Below, piece by piece: positions 17,390-26,968 of a DNA stretch of 64,000 nucleotides; the stretch's first letter is position 1; each line of letters begins with the position of its first letter. Source of the DNA: Bacteroidaceae bacterium. GTDB lineage: Bacteria > Bacteroidota > Bacteroidia > Bacteroidales > Bacteroidaceae. Both the position numbers and the translations under genes were made by a program. The DNA lies in assembly GCA_017526905.1 (NCBI GenBank), contig JAFXQT010000050.1, positions 1-64,000 of the forward strand, read 5' to 3'. The notes under the pieces were generated by a model. That model saw only the letters and a list, made by a program, of their open reading frames with translations. It was not told where the DNA came from and did not search any database.

Positions 17390-18289
17390 TTACCTTACGG
17401 TGATATGGAAGCAACTCTGCTTCACTTCGTGCTTGATGTAGCACCTGCCGCTCTCGCGCATGTCACGAAGCACTTCCGAGAGGACATACTTGAGCGAGTC
17501 GTTGCGCACGGGGCGGCGCTCGGGCCCATCGGGAGGCGACACGGTGTGGTAGCGATTATAGCTGATATCGAATGTGGTGGCAAACCGATGGCAACTCTGC
17601 TCGGAAGCATTGCCATTGCTACGGCGCAGACGCTTCAGGTCGCTCTCCGTGCGCAACACGCTGGTCACGATGATGGTGTGCAGCGGTATGCCCTTGATGG
17701 CCAGCGAATCGAGGAAGCGCCTGCCGATATCCTGCAGAAGCAAGCTGGCCTTGGGCACCAGGTAAGGGATACTGCTGTTCATGCGCGGGTCTATCATATA
17801 ATAAGGAGAGGCACCTATATAGACCAACTCGGACATGCGCAACTCGGCCTCGGCCCGATCCAGCACCGGCGACACGCCATTGGCAACGGCTGCCGGGAAC
17901 TGCACGTCCTGCACGTCGGGGAAGCAGTTGGCATAGCTCGGCACGGAATAGATACGGTTACGGATGGGAGTGCCATCGGCCTGCCTGAACGAAGGCATGG
18001 CAGCCGATGGGGCAAACAAAGGTGCCGGTTCAAAGTGGGCAAGGGTATCGGGCACCTGTGTCTGCCCTGTCGGATCAGATACGCCCGTGGGGACTGTCGC
18101 CTGCGCTTCTGGTTCGCCATCCCTGCCGGACACGTCCTCGGCAGGAACAGCGGCAGTTGCCTCAGCAACGATTTCAGAACGGGCCGAACGCTTCTCGTTC
18201 ACCTCCGGATGGCACATGCGCACCACGAAGAGGACGAGCAGCACACAACCCATCAATCTGAGGAAATATGTCTTTTTCAGCCGTTTCAA
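17390..18289 (-). CDS. DUF5715 family protein, M15-peptidase-like
   Basis: 299-aa protein with one N-terminal membrane segment (LMGCVLLVLFVVRM, about residues 12-25), a low-complexity Ala/Glu/Val region to about residue 95, and a C-terminal DUF5715 domain. TSVLRTESDLKRLRR followed by QSCHRFATTFDISYNR resembles the SxxR...SxHxxGxAxD metal site of M15/VanY D-Ala-D-Ala peptidases, with His and Asp retained. A cell-wall peptidase role is inferred. A minus-strand -7 box TATCTTTG lies at 18322-18315, back to back with phoH. Confidence 0.75.
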   Translation of the reverse strand: MKRLKKTYFLRLMGCVLLVLFVVRMCHPEVNEKRSARSEIVAEATAAVPAEDVSGRDGEPEAQATVPTGVSDPTGQTQVPDTLAHFEPAPLFAPSAAMPSFRQADGTPIRNRIYSVPSYANCFPDVQDVQFPAAVANGVSPVLDRAEAELRMSELVYIGASPYYMIDPRMNSSIPYLVPKASLLLQDIGRRFLDSLAIKGIPLHTIIVTSVLRTESDLKRLRRSNGNASEQSCHRFATTFDISYNRYHTVSPPDGPERRPVRNDSLKYVLSEVLRDMRESGRCYIKHEVKQSCFHITVR

Positions 18290-18416
18290 CGCCTCTTGTT
18301 TTTAAAATCGCGCACAAAGATACAAGAAAAAAGCGAATATCGCGTACTTTTACAACAGAAATCACTATTTTTGTCGCCGAAAACGAAATCTTACACTGTC
18401 ACATATTCCCAAAGGA

Positions 18417-19403
18417 ATGTTTGAAAAGCATATTATCCTGGAAGAAGCCGACCCTGTTCTCTTCTATGGCGTGAACAACGCCAACATGCAAATGCTCAAG
18501 GCACTCTACCCTAAGTTGCGCATCGTGGCTCGGGGCAATGTCATCAAAGTGTTGGGCGACGAAGCTGAACTGGCCGTGTTCGAAGAGCATATCAGCAAGT
18601 TGGAAGCCCATTGTGTACGCTTCAACGCGCTGAAGGAAGAAGACATTCTGCACATCGTCAAAGGCGAGTCCATGGCTCACGACGTGAACAAGGATGTCAT
18701 CGTCTATTCCGTCAATGGCAAGCCCATCACCGCCCGCAGCAAGAACCAGCAGCTATTGGTGCGAGCCTTCGAGACCCACGACATGGTATTCGCCATCGGC
18801 CCTGCCGGTTCGGGCAAAACCTACACCAGCATCGCACTGGCCGTCAGGGCCATGAAGAACAAGGAGATACGTAAAATCATCCTCTCACGCCCCGCAGTCG
18901 AAGCCGGCGAGAAGCTCGGGTTCCTGCCTGGCGACATGAAGGAGAAAATCGACCCCTACCTGCAGCCGCTCTACGATGCGCTGGAGGACATGATTCCGCA
19001 AGCCAAGCTGCAGGAGATGATGGAGAAAAATGTCATTCAGATTGCGCCCCTTGCCTTCATGCGCGGTCGTACGCTGAACGATGCCGTGGTCATCCTGGAC
19101 GAGGCACAGAACACTACGCCCGCACAAATCAAGATGTTCCTCACACGCATGGGCATGAACACAAAGATGATTGTCACGGGCGACGTCACTCAAATCGACT
19201 TGCCACGCCAGCAGCGCAGCGGACTGATTGACGCCATGAACATCCTGCACGATGTTGACGACATCGCCGTCATTCATCTGAACCAAGACGACATCGTGCG
19301 CCATCGGCTGGTCACTAAGATAGTGAAGGCCTACGAGCACTACGAGAAGAATATTCACCAACAAGAAACAAATACTGACAATGAAAGCATTAACAAAGAC
19401 TGA
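18417..19403 (+). CDS. phoH: PhoH family ATPase
   Basis: 328-aa cytoplasmic P-loop protein of the PhoH/YbeZ type, which in other bacteria works with endoribonuclease YbeY in RNA processing. Walker [11 protein letters not shown] lies near residue 128, [19 protein letters not shown] follows, and Walker B is [29 protein letters not shown] is a PhoH signature. A TATTTTTG box lies at 18366-18373 but no good -33 was found. The 3' end overlaps purC by 23 nt, so the two are translationally close. Confidence 0.93.
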   Translation: MFEKHIILEEADPVLFYGVNNANMQMLKALYPKLRIVARGNVIKVLGDEAELAVFEEHISKLEAHCVRFNALKEEDILHIVKGESMAHDVNKDVIVYSVNGKPITARSKNQQLLVRAFETHDMVFAIGPAGSGKTYTSIALAVRAMKNKEIRKIILSRPAVEAGEKLGFLPGDMKEKIDPYLQPLYDALEDMIPQAKLQEMMEKNVIQIAPLAFMRGRTLNDAVVILDEAQNTTPAQIKMFLTRMGMNTKMIVTGDVTQIDLPRQQRSGLIDAMNILHDVDDIAVIHLNQDDIVRHRLVTKIVKAYEHYEKNIHQQETNTDNESINKD

Positions 19404-20331
19404 GTTCAGCTTCCCCGGACAGAAGAGCGTTTATCACGGCAAAGTCCGCGACGTCTATAACATCAACGACGACCTGATGGTCATGGTGGCTACCGACCGC
19501 ATTTCTGCCTTCGACGTGGTGCTGCCCAAAGGCATCCCCTTCAAAGGCCAGGTGCTCAACCAGATTGCTGCCACCTTCCTCCATGCCACGTCCGACATCG
19601 TGCCCAACTGGCTGCTGGCCACCCCAGACCCCATGGTCAGCGTTGGCCTGAAGGCCGAAGGCTTCCGTGTGGAAATGATTATCCGCGGCTACCTCACCGG
19701 TTCTGCCTGGCGCGAGTACAAGAACGGTTGCCGTGAGCTTTGCGGCGTGAAGCTGCCCGATGGCATGCGCGAGAACGAGCGCTTCCCCGAGCCCATCATC
19801 ACCCCCACCACCAAGGCCGACGAGGGGCACGACGAGAACATCTCCAAGGAAGAGATTATCCGTCAGGGTATTGTCAGTGCCGAGGACTACGAAGTGATGG
19901 AACGCTACACCCGTGCCCTCTTCCAGCGCGGCACGGAGATGGCCGCCGAGAAGGGTCTTATCCTGGTCGATACCAAATATGAGTTCGGCAAGCGCGACGG
20001 CAAGGTCATTCTGATCGACGAGATTCACACCCCCGACTCCAGCCGCTATTTCTACGCCGATGGCTATGAGGAGAAGTTCGCCGCCGGCGAGCCTCAGCGC
20101 CAGCTCTCCAAGGAATTTGTGCGGCAATGGCTCATCGACCACAACTTTATGAACCGCCCTGGCGATGTGATGCCCGAGCTGACCGATGCCTTCGTCGAGA
20201 GCATCAGCGACCGTTACATCGAGCTCTACGAGCACATTACAGGTCAGTCCTTCACCAAGGCCGAAAGCGAAGCCGACGTGGCTACACGCATCGAGCAGAA
20301 CGTATCTGCCTGGCTGGCTGCACGTCAGTAA
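19381..20331 (+). CDS. purC: phosphoribosylaminoimidazole-succinocarboxamide synthase
   Basis: SAICAR synthase of purine biosynthesis: CAIR + aspartate + ATP. 316 aa. It begins [20 protein letters not shown] and contains [20 protein letters not shown], the [12 protein letters not shown] substrate loop, and [20 protein letters not shown]. The long form resembles the eukaryote/Bacteroidetes-type PurC. Overlap with phoH and only 91 bp to menG suggest cotranscription. Confidence 0.95.
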   Translation: MKALTKTEFSFPGQKSVYHGKVRDVYNINDDLMVMVATDRISAFDVVLPKGIPFKGQVLNQIAATFLHATSDIVPNWLLATPDPMVSVGLKAEGFRVEMIIRGYLTGSAWREYKNGCRELCGVKLPDGMRENERFPEPIITPTTKADEGHDENISKEEIIRQGIVSAEDYEVMERYTRALFQRGTEMAAEKGLILVDTKYEFGKRDGKVILIDEIHTPDSSRYFYADGYEEKFAAGEPQRQLSKEFVRQWLIDHNFMNRPGDVMPELTDAFVESISDRYIELYEHITGQSFTKAESEADVATRIEQNVSAWLAARQ

Positions 20332-20422
20332 GGCCTGCCTCGCAGCATTCCGTTCCTGCCATCCGTCACACAACAGCGCTCGGCGCTTCTCGCGCCGAGC
20401 CTTCCCTCCCCCTTCCCGTCCC

Positions 20423-21154
20423 ATGCAAACCCCTGTCACCCCATACGCCACCAGCAACGCCCCTAAGCGCGAACAGGTAGAGACGATGTTCAACCGCATC
20501 GCCCCCACCTACGACCGCCTCAACCACACCCTTTCCCTGGGCATAGACCGCGGCTGGCGGCGCAAGGCCATCGACAGCCTCAAGCCCTTTGCCCCCCAGA
20601 GCATCCTCGATGTGGCCACGGGCACGGGCGATTTCGCCATCCTTGCCGCCCGCCGGCTGCAGCCGCAGCGTCTCGTCGGGGCCGACATCAGCGAAGGCAT
20701 GATGGCCGTGGGGCGCGAGAAAGTGCATGAAGCCGGTCTGGACAGCATCATTTCATTCCAGTACGAGGACTGCACTGCCCTCTCCTTCGCCACCGGCACC
20801 TTCGATGCTGTGACGGTGGCCTACGGCGCCCGCAATTTCGACGACCTTGATGCCGGCCTCAGCGAGATGTGCCGTGTACTCCGGCCTGGCGGGCACCTGC
20901 TGTTGGTCGAGCTCACCACCCCACCCCGCTTCCCCATGAAGCAGTTGTTCTGGATCTACTCGCACGTGGTGATGCGTCTCATCGGGCGTGTCATCAGCCA
21001 TGACAACAGCGCCTATACCTACCTGCCCGAATCCATGGCCGCCTTCCCACAGGCCGAGCAGCTCGCGCCACGGCTCAAAGCCTGCGGATTCAGCCAAGTG
21101 CAGTTCAAGCGTTTCACCTTCGGATTATCAACCATGTATTTGGCAACAAAATGA
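20423..21154 (+). CDS. menG: demethylmenaquinone/ubiquinone methyltransferase
   Basis: SAM-dependent C-methyltransferase that makes menaquinone from demethylmenaquinone (UbiE/MenG family), 243 aa. Motif I is [17 protein letters not shown] near residue 62; [20 protein letters not shown] and [17 protein letters not shown] are family hallmarks. The ATG at 20423 gives the conserved N-terminus ([20 protein letters not shown]); the open frame extends far upstream through purC and is discarded. The stop overlaps the aroE start (ATGA). Confidence 0.93.
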   Translation: MQTPVTPYATSNAPKREQVETMFNRIAPTYDRLNHTLSLGIDRGWRRKAIDSLKPFAPQSILDVATGTGDFAILAARRLQPQRLVGADISEGMMAVGREKVHEAGLDSIISFQYEDCTALSFATGTFDAVTVAYGARNFDDLDAGLSEMCRVLRPGGHLLLVELTTPPRFPMKQLFWIYSHVVMRLIGRVISHDNSAYTYLPESMAAFPQAEQLAPRLKACGFSQVQFKRFTFGLSTMYLATK

Positions 21155-21900
21155 AACAATACGGTCTTCTCGGCTACCCGCTTGGCCACTCCTTCTCCCG
21201 CGCGTTCTTTACCGATAAGTTCCAGCGCGAGGGCATCGATGCCGAATACCTGAACTTCGAGCTGCCCGACATCAGCCGCCTGCCCGAAGTGCTGGATACC
21301 CACCCGCAGTTGCGGGGGCTGAACGTGACAATCCCCCATAAACAGGCCGTCATTCCATACCTGGACGCCCTCTCCGACGAGGCACGGGCCATCGGGGCCG
21401 TCAACACCATCCGCATCACTCACGATGCCGATGGCCACCGCCTGCTCAAAGGCTTCAACTCGGACATCATCGGTTTCACCGACAGCATCCGCCCACTGCT
21501 CAAGCCACACCACACGCGGGCTTTGGTGTTGGGCACCGGGGGTGCTTCCAAAGCCATCTGCCGAGGACTGGAACAGTTAGGGCTGGAGTGGTGCTACGTA
21601 AGCCGGAGCCCACGCGAAGGGCTCCTCACCTACTCAGATATCACACCGGCCCGCATTGCCGACTACACCGTCATCGTAAACTGTTCGCCCGTGGGCATGC
21701 ACCCGCACACCGACGAAAGCCCTGCCCTTCCCTATGCTGCCCTCTCGCCCCGTCACCTGCTCTTCGACCTGGTGTACAACCCCGAAACAACCCTCTTTAT
21801 GCGCCAAGGCCGCCGCTTCGGTGCCACTGTGAAGAACGGGCTGGAGATGCTCCACCTGCAAGCCCTGGCCTCCTGGCGGTTCTGGGAGACTGAAGATTGA
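21151..21900 (+). CDS. aroE: shikimate dehydrogenase
   Basis: NADPH-dependent reduction of 3-dehydroshikimate in aromatic amino-acid synthesis. 249 aa. The N-terminal [13 protein letters not shown] shikimate-binding motif, the catalytic Lys in NVTIPHKQ, the Asp in GFNSDIIGF, the nucleotide-binding [13 protein letters not shown] and the C-terminal [11 protein letters not shown] are all present. It starts in the ATGA overlap with menG, so translational coupling is likely. Confidence 0.95.
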   Translation: MKQYGLLGYPLGHSFSRAFFTDKFQREGIDAEYLNFELPDISRLPEVLDTHPQLRGLNVTIPHKQAVIPYLDALSDEARAIGAVNTIRITHDADGHRLLKGFNSDIIGFTDSIRPLLKPHHTRALVLGTGGASKAICRGLEQLGLEWCYVSRSPREGLLTYSDITPARIADYTVIVNCSPVGMHPHTDESPALPYAALSPRHLLFDLVYNPETTLFMRQGRRFGATVKNGLEMLHLQALASWRFWETED

Positions 21901-21958
21901 ATATTGAAGCCACCGCTCATCGCGCCTCACCGCGATGGCCCTCACACACAGACTAAAC

Positions 21959-22867
21959 ATGAAGAAATGCCTGCTTTCCCTCCTGGCGCTGCTACTCACC
22001 GTTGCCGTTGCAGCCGCCACCTACACGCCCGATAACCTGCCCATACCCTACCTTCAGGACAAAAGGCAGTACGTGTCCAACCCCGATGGAATCCTCTCGC
22101 AGACGGCTGTGGACTCGCTCAACCTCTGGCTCGGACAGATGGAGAAGAGCCACGGCGTTCAAACGGTGCTGGCCGTGGTGGAGCATATCGAGGGCGGCGA
22201 CACCTACGATTTCAGCATGGCACTGGGCCGCAAATACGGCATTGGCCGTAAGGACCAGAACAGCGGCCTCATCATTCTCCTCTCCACCGGCGACCGCGCC
22301 TACACCATCCTCACCGGCCGCGGGCTTGAAGGCACCCTGCCCGATGCCATCTGCAAACGCATCGAAAACCGGCAGATGCTGCCTGCGCTGCGCGAAGGCG
22401 ACTGGGACGATGCCATGCTCCAGACGGTGCGCGCCATCACGGCCTATGTCGATGGCGACGACTCGCTCGTTGGCTCGTCCGATTTCGAGGAGGACGATGC
22501 CTACGCCCTCATGGCCTTCTGCCTCTTCATGGCCGTGGCACTGGGCCTCATCGGCCTGGCCGTGTGGTACGACAACCGCCGTAAATCCTACTGCCCCAGC
22601 TGCAAGCAGTACAAGATGAAGAAAATCAGCAGCTATGCCACCACCAACCGCAGCTTAGGCATCCGCACTCACCACGACACTTACCGTTGCACACACTGCT
22701 ACTTCACCAAGGAAATACACTGGGACGAGGACATTCACAGCCACGGAGGCAGCGCCGCCGCAGGCAGTGCCCTTGGCGGCAGTTTCTTCGGCGGGGGCAG
22801 CAGCTTCGGCGGAGGCTCCTTCGGTGGAGGCAGCTTCGGCGGCGGCGGTGCCAGCGGACGTTTCTGA
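21959..22867 (+). CDS. TPM domain protein (YgcG family)
   Basis: 302-aa exported membrane protein. Signal peptide about residues 1-19. A TPM domain (residues about 30-165; VSNPDGILSQTAVDSLN, GRGLEGTLPDAICKRIENRQ) is followed by one membrane helix (LMAFCLFMAVALGLIGLAVW), a cytoplasmic CxxC...CxxC zinc-ribbon-like segment (CPSCKQYKMK ... YRCTHCYF) and a Gly/Ser/Phe-rich tail. TPM/YgcG proteins pair with LemA, as here 41 bp downstream; their function is poorly understood (photosystem or envelope repair in other systems). The ATG at 21959 starts the signal peptide. Confidence 0.85.
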   Translation: MKKCLLSLLALLLTVAVAAATYTPDNLPIPYLQDKRQYVSNPDGILSQTAVDSLNLWLGQMEKSHGVQTVLAVVEHIEGGDTYDFSMALGRKYGIGRKDQNSGLIILLSTGDRAYTILTGRGLEGTLPDAICKRIENRQMLPALREGDWDDAMLQTVRAITAYVDGDDSLVGSSDFEEDDAYALMAFCLFMAVALGLIGLAVWYDNRRKSYCPSCKQYKMKKISSYATTNRSLGIRTHHDTYRCTHCYFTKEIHWDEDIHSHGGSAAAGSALGGSFFGGGSSFGGGSFGGGSFGGGGASGRF

Positions 22868-22908
22868 ACACACGAACAACATGTCAAACCTCATAAACCC
22901 AAACAACA

Positions 22909-23496
22909 ATGAAAAAGCCATCTCTTTCCATCATCATTGGCATCATCGTAGTGCTCTGCGGCTTCTACGGATGCAACGCTTACAACGGCCTGGTCAGCCA
23001 GGACGAAAACGTGTCGCGTGCCTGGGCCGACGTCGAAACCCAGTACCAGCGCCGCTCCGACCTCATTCCCAACCTGGTCAACACCGTCAAGGGCTATGCC
23101 GCCCATGAGAGCCAGACCCTCCGAGCTGTGGTCGAGGCACGCACCAAAGCCACGCAAATCACCGTGGATCCTGCCAACCTCACGCCCGAGAAGCTGGCCG
23201 AATACCAAGCCGCACAGGGCGAAGTATCGCAGGCGCTGGGCCGACTGCTGGCCATCACCGAGAACTATCCCGACCTGAAGGCCAACGAGCAGTTCAGCGA
23301 GTTGCAGGCACAGCTCGAAGGCACGGAGAACCGCATCGCCGAGTCGCGCCGCCTGTTCAACGAGGCTGCACAGCAGTACAACGTCAGCGTCCGCCGCTTC
23401 CCCAACAACCTCTTTGCCAACCTCTTCGGCTTCAGCGTCAAGGGCAACTTCAAGGCCGACGCCGGCGCCGAGAAAGCACCCGAAGTACAGTTCTAA
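22909..23496 (+). CDS. lemA: LemA family protein
   Basis: 195-aa membrane-anchored coiled-coil protein. A single N-terminal membrane segment (SIIIGIIVVLCGFYGCNAY) is followed by the family core YNGLVSQDENVSRAWADVET, QYQRRSDLIPNLVNTVKGYA, and the C-terminal YNVSVRRFPNNLFANLFGF. Paired with the TPM protein upstream as in many Bacteroidetes. Function unknown. A 36-bp GC-rich inverted element begins 5 bp after the stop codon. Confidence 0.92.
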   Translation: MKKPSLSIIIGIIVVLCGFYGCNAYNGLVSQDENVSRAWADVETQYQRRSDLIPNLVNTVKGYAAHESQTLRAVVEARTKATQITVDPANLTPEKLAEYQAAQGEVSQALGRLLAITENYPDLKANEQFSELQAQLEGTENRIAESRRLFNEAAQQYNVSVRRFPNNLFANLFGFSVKGNFKADAGAEKAPEVQF

Positions 23497-23501
23497 GAGC
23501 A

Positions 23502-23656
23502 GACCCTCCCCCCTGCCCCTCCCTTGTAGGGAGGGGAGTAATTACCAAACAAGATAGATAAGAATTAATATCCTATATGCAACAAAACGACATCAAAACA
23601 AACAGGCAAATACATCCTACTCCCCGCCCTACAAGGGAGGGGCAGGGGGGAGGGTC
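23502..23656. repeat. 36-bp GC-rich inverted repeat pair, right arm inside purM
   Basis: The arms at 23502-23537 and 23621-23656 are reverse complements with one mismatch in 36. Each arm is itself a hairpin (CCCCTCCC TTGTA GGGAGGGG in the left arm). The left arm sits just after lemA and could terminate it or protect the 3' end. The right arm is read as codons 16-27 of purM (PTPRPTREGQGGG). The pattern resembles REP-like elements common in gut Bacteroidales genomes. Confidence 0.85.
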
Positions 23657-24872
23657 CGCCCGCTACATGGCGCGTGGCGTCTCGGCCGCCAAGGAGGACG
23701 TCCACGCAGCCATTAAGAATATCGACAAGGGCATCTTTCCGCAGGCCTTCTGCAAGATTATTCCCGACATACTGGGTGGCGACCCCGACTACTGCAACAT
23801 CATGCACGCCGACGGCGCCGGCACCAAGTCCAGCCTGGCCTACGCCTACTGGCGCGAGACGGGCGACCTCAGCGTGTGGAAAGGCATCGCACAGGACGCC
23901 CTCATCATGAACACCGACGACCTGCTGTGCGTGGGTGCTGTGGATAACATCCTCGTCTCTTCCACCATCGGGCGCAACAAGATGCTCATTCCTGGCGAAG
24001 TCATTTCCGCCATCATTAACGGTACCGACGAGTTGCTCACCGAGCTGCGCCAGATGGGCATTGGCATCTATGCCACCGGCGGCGAGACGGCCGACGTGGG
24101 CGACCTGGTACGCACCATCATCGTGGACAGCACCGTCACCTGCCGCATGCGCCGCGCCGACGTCATCAACAACGCCAACATCCGCCCCGGCGACGTCATC
24201 GTGGGCCTTGCCTCCTTCGGCCAAGCCACCTACGAGCATGAGTACAACGGCGGCATGGGCAGCAACGGCCTCACCAGCGCCCGTCACGACGTGTTCAGCA
24301 AGTACCTGGCCGAGAAATACCCCGAGACCTACGACCACGCCGTGCCCGAGGAACTGGTGTACAGCGGCAGCTATAAGCTGACAGATGCGGCCCCCTATAA
24401 TCCCCCTGTGGGGGATGAACAAAGCGGCAGCGTAACGCCCCCCACCGGGGGGCCACAGGGGGCCTCCGTTGGCCGCCTTGTCCTCTCGCCCACCCGCACC
24501 TACGCCCCCGTCGTTAAGGTGCTGCTCGACCAACTGCGCCCCCGCATCCACGGCATGGTGCATTGCACGGGCGGCGCCCAGACCAAGGTGCTGCATTTCG
24601 TGGGCGAGAACTGCCGCGTAGTCAAGGACAACATGTTCCCCGTGCCGCCCCTCTTCCGCATCATCGCCGAAGAGAGCGGGGCCGACTGGAGCGAGATGTA
24701 CAAGGTATTCAACTGTGGCCATCGTCTTGAGGTTTATGTAAGCCCCGAGGATGCCCAGCAGGTCATCGACATCTCCAAGAGCTTCAACATCGATGCTCAG
24801 GTCGTGGGCCACATCGAAGAAGGACCGCGCAGCCTCACCATCCGCAGCGAGTTCGGCGAATTCAACTACTGA
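23577..24872 (+). CDS. purM: phosphoribosylformylglycinamidine cyclo-ligase, with inserted palindromic segments
   Basis: AIR synthase of purine biosynthesis, 431 aa. Recognisable by RGVSAAKEDVHAAIKNIDKG, NIMHADGAGTKSSLAYAYWR, ALIMNTDDLLCVGA, ATGGETADVGDLVRT, NGLTSARHDVF and HGMVHCTGGAQTKVLHF. Two segments look foreign: residues about 12-29, encoded by the 36-bp repeat arm, and residues about 271-299 (YNPPVGDEQSGSVTPPTGG), encoded by nested palindromes at 24389-24464 in a loop where relatives have only a few residues. Both keep the frame. A start at the ATG at 23667 (MARGVSAAKED) would skip the first insert and is a real alternative. Confidence 0.9.
   Translation: MQQNDIKTNRQIHPTPRPTREGQGGGSARYMARGVSAAKEDVHAAIKNIDKGIFPQAFCKIIPDILGGDPDYCNIMHADGAGTKSSLAYAYWRETGDLSVWKGIAQDALIMNTDDLLCVGAVDNILVSSTIGRNKMLIPGEVISAIINGTDELLTELRQMGIGIYATGGETADVGDLVRTIIVDSTVTCRMRRADVINNANIRPGDVIVGLASFGQATYEHEYNGGMGSNGLTSARHDVFSKYLAEKYPETYDHAVPEELVYSGSYKLTDAAPYNPPVGDEQSGSVTPPTGGPQGASVGRLVLSPTRTYAPVVKVLLDQLRPRIHGMVHCTGGAQTKVLHFVGENCRVVKDNMFPVPPLFRIIAEESGADWSEMYKVFNCGHRLEVYVSPEDAQQVIDISKSFNIDAQVVGHIEEGPRSLTIRSEFGEFNY
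24389..24464. repeat. nested GC-rich palindromes inside purM
   Basis: Outer arms GGCCCCCT (24389-24396) and AGGGGGCC (24457-24464) enclose two further hairpins, TCCCC-CTGTG-GGGGA (24401-24415) and GCCCCCC-ACC-GGGGGGC (24437-24453). The DNA is translated in frame and fills a variable surface loop of PurM. The structure suggests an inserted repeat element rather than normal coding sequence. Confidence 0.8.
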
Positions 24873-24902
24873 ACTTACGAATAAAGAGGGAGATAAAGGG
24901 AA

Positions 24903-26456
24903 ATGCCCGGAGATAAAATTACTACAGCTATGACACACAGGCTCCACCTTGAAGAAGAAGCGGCACGCTGCCTGCTTTGCTTAGATGCGCCCTGCAACAA
25001 AGCGTGTTCGCACGGCAAACCCGCACGCGCCATACGCGCCATACGCTTCGGCAATGCGAAACTGGCCGGACGATGGATTGCCGATTGTACCGACGCCGAG
25101 CTGTCGGAAGCCGAACAGCGTTGCATCCACTATGACAAGCCTATCCGCATCCGCGAGATAGCGGCTCTTGTCCGGGACACCGCTGCACCGGGCGACCAGC
25201 CTGAGGCCGCGACGCAACACACCGCGGCCGAGCTCCCTTCATTGGCCATCGATTTCTGTGGCATCACTTGCCAGAACCCGTTCTTCCTGGCCTCGTCGGC
25301 TGTATGCACCAACTACGAGATGGTGGCACGTGCCTTCGATATGGGCTGGGCAGGTGTTTTCTACAAGACCATTTGCATGGACGACATCCGCGAGGTGTCA
25401 CCACGCTTCGATGCCGTGCAACACGAGGGCACGTCCGACTTCTACGCGTTCCGCAACATGGAACAGCTGAGCGAGAACCCCACTCAGGTGGACTTCGACA
25501 TACTCCGCCGTCTCAAACAGGACTACCCGTCAAAGATCGTCGTTGCCTCCATCATGGGCGCCACAGAGGAACAATGGATCACTCTGGCTAAAATGGCCGA
25601 GGAGGCTGGTGTCGATGCCGTAGAACTGAATTTCTCATGTCCGCAGATGCGGCTGGCCGGGTTGGGCAGCGATGTGGGCCAAAACCCAGAACTCGTCACA
25701 TTCTACACCGCCTACGTCAAGCGCTCGGTCAAGATTCCCGTCATACCAAAGATGACGCCCAACATCACGCAAATCAACAACCCTGCCATGGGTGCCTTCT
25801 TCGCCGGTGCCGATGCCATCTCGGCCATCAACACGATCAAGTCCGTGACGATGAACAGCCGCTCGGCTGTAAGCGAAAAGTACACCATATCCGGCTTGTC
25901 CGGACGCGCCGTCAAGCCCATCGCCTTGCGTTACATCCTTGAGATGACGCACAACCCGCTGATCAAGAATGTGGACTTCAGCGGCATCGGAGGTATTGAG
26001 ACGTGGCACGACGCGTTGGAATTCATACAGCTGGGCTGCCGCAACGTGCAGGTGTGCACGGCTGTCATGCAGTATGGCTATCGCATCATCGACGACCTCA
26101 CTCTTGGCCTGCAACACTACATGCAGGAACGCGGCGTGAGGCATCTGGCCGACCTTGTGGGCGAAGCCTTACCCCGCTTCACCACGCCCACCGACCTGGA
26201 CCGTGACACCATCGTCTATCCGAAGATCGACCGCGAACGCTGCATCGGATGCGGCCGCTGCTACACCTCCTGCCAAGACGGCGGCCACGGAGCCATCGCC
26301 TTTGACGCCGACACGCGCCAACCGCGCATCATCGGCACACGCTGTGTCGGCTGCCACCTCTGCCGTCTCGTCTGCCCCACCGGTGCGTTGGGCGCCACGA
26401 AACGGATTCCGAAGAAATTCAACAGCGAAGGGGACTCGTCGACGAAAGACCGTTGA
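24903..26456 (+). CDS. PreA-like dihydropyrimidine dehydrogenase subunit with N-terminal Fer4_20 domain
   Basis: 517-aa iron-sulfur flavoprotein. Residues about 10-100 match the N-terminal Fe-S domain of PreT/GltD (EEEAARCLLCLDAPCNKACS, four Cys). Residues 110-420 are an FMN TIM barrel of the dihydroorotate/dihydropyrimidine dehydrogenase type (CGITCQNPFFLASSA, VELNFSCPQMR, KMTPNITQI, VDFSGIGGIETWHDALEF). The C-terminus has two 4Fe-4S motifs (CIGCGRCYTSC and CVGCHLCRLVCPTG). It would reduce uracil/thymine or oxidise dihydropyrimidines. The usual FAD/NAD subunit (PreT) domain is missing and no preT is adjacent. A start at 24930 (MTHRLHLEEE) is equally plausible. Confidence 0.85.
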   Translation: MPGDKITTAMTHRLHLEEEAARCLLCLDAPCNKACSHGKPARAIRAIRFGNAKLAGRWIADCTDAELSEAEQRCIHYDKPIRIREIAALVRDTAAPGDQPEAATQHTAAELPSLAIDFCGITCQNPFFLASSAVCTNYEMVARAFDMGWAGVFYKTICMDDIREVSPRFDAVQHEGTSDFYAFRNMEQLSENPTQVDFDILRRLKQDYPSKIVVASIMGATEEQWITLAKMAEEAGVDAVELNFSCPQMRLAGLGSDVGQNPELVTFYTAYVKRSVKIPVIPKMTPNITQINNPAMGAFFAGADAISAINTIKSVTMNSRSAVSEKYTISGLSGRAVKPIALRYILEMTHNPLIKNVDFSGIGGIETWHDALEFIQLGCRNVQVCTAVMQYGYRIIDDLTLGLQHYMQERGVRHLADLVGEALPRFTTPTDLDRDTIVYPKIDRERCIGCGRCYTSCQDGGHGAIAFDADTRQPRIIGTRCVGCHLCRLVCPTGALGATKRIPKKFNSEGDSSTKDR

Positions 26457-26658
26457 AGCCTGTCTCTCTTCCACTAACCAGAAGGCTCGTCCTCATCGGC
26501 TCCGAAGGAGAAGGAGGAGGCTAAAGCCGAAATGGATGTGTCGAATGAAGGCACGGACAAATACGGCAACTGCCATAAATGCTTGGACGAACTCCAGTCA
26601 GCCCCTCCAAAGCCGACAGTATCTGACTCTTCCCTCACCAAGTTATTTCTGTAGCAAG

Positions 26659-26698
26659 CGTCCCTTCGGGCCTCCTTTTCGTTCGGCCCGAAGGGACG
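26659..26698. repeat. 14-bp perfect hairpin
   Basis: Arms 26659-26672 (CGTCCCTTCGGGCC) and 26685-26698 pair perfectly around a 12-nt loop. There is no following T-run on the plus strand. It could stabilise the 3' end of the upstream transcript or be a REP-like unit. Confidence 0.8.
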
Positions 26699-26769
26699 GG
26701 ATGTATGTCCGTCAGACAAACTGCCGGGGCATGTATCAGTATCCTCTATCATATACTTTTCAAAAAAAG

Positions 26770-26889
26770 AAATATCACAATATCACTTTTCGCACACAAG
26801 CGACTGTGCTCCAAATACATAGCAAGTTGTATTTCGGTGATATTTGAGTGATATTTCGATATAATTGAAGGGGTATTTAAGTGATATTT
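26770..26889. repeat. GTGATATTT motif cluster 1
   Basis: AAATATCAC at 26770-26778 and GTGATATTT at 26837, 26848 and 26881 (starts). Spacings of 11 and 33 bp place the direct copies on the same DNA face. Confidence 0.7.
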
Positions 26890-26968
26890 GCCTACTGCTT
26901 ACAAGGTATTTGTCTGCCAACCACAGGCACCCTGCTTGGAATGAATGCAGGCAAGCAGGGCTGGGGGT

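Noticed and set aside
23565..24947. 460-codon minus-strand open frame opposite purM
   Set aside because: PurM motifs are unambiguous on the plus strand; the antisense frame has no similarity to known proteins.
26474..26752. 92-codon minus-strand open frame downstream of the PreA-like gene
   Set aside because: It spans a strong hairpin, has no recognisable motif, and no promoter was seen.
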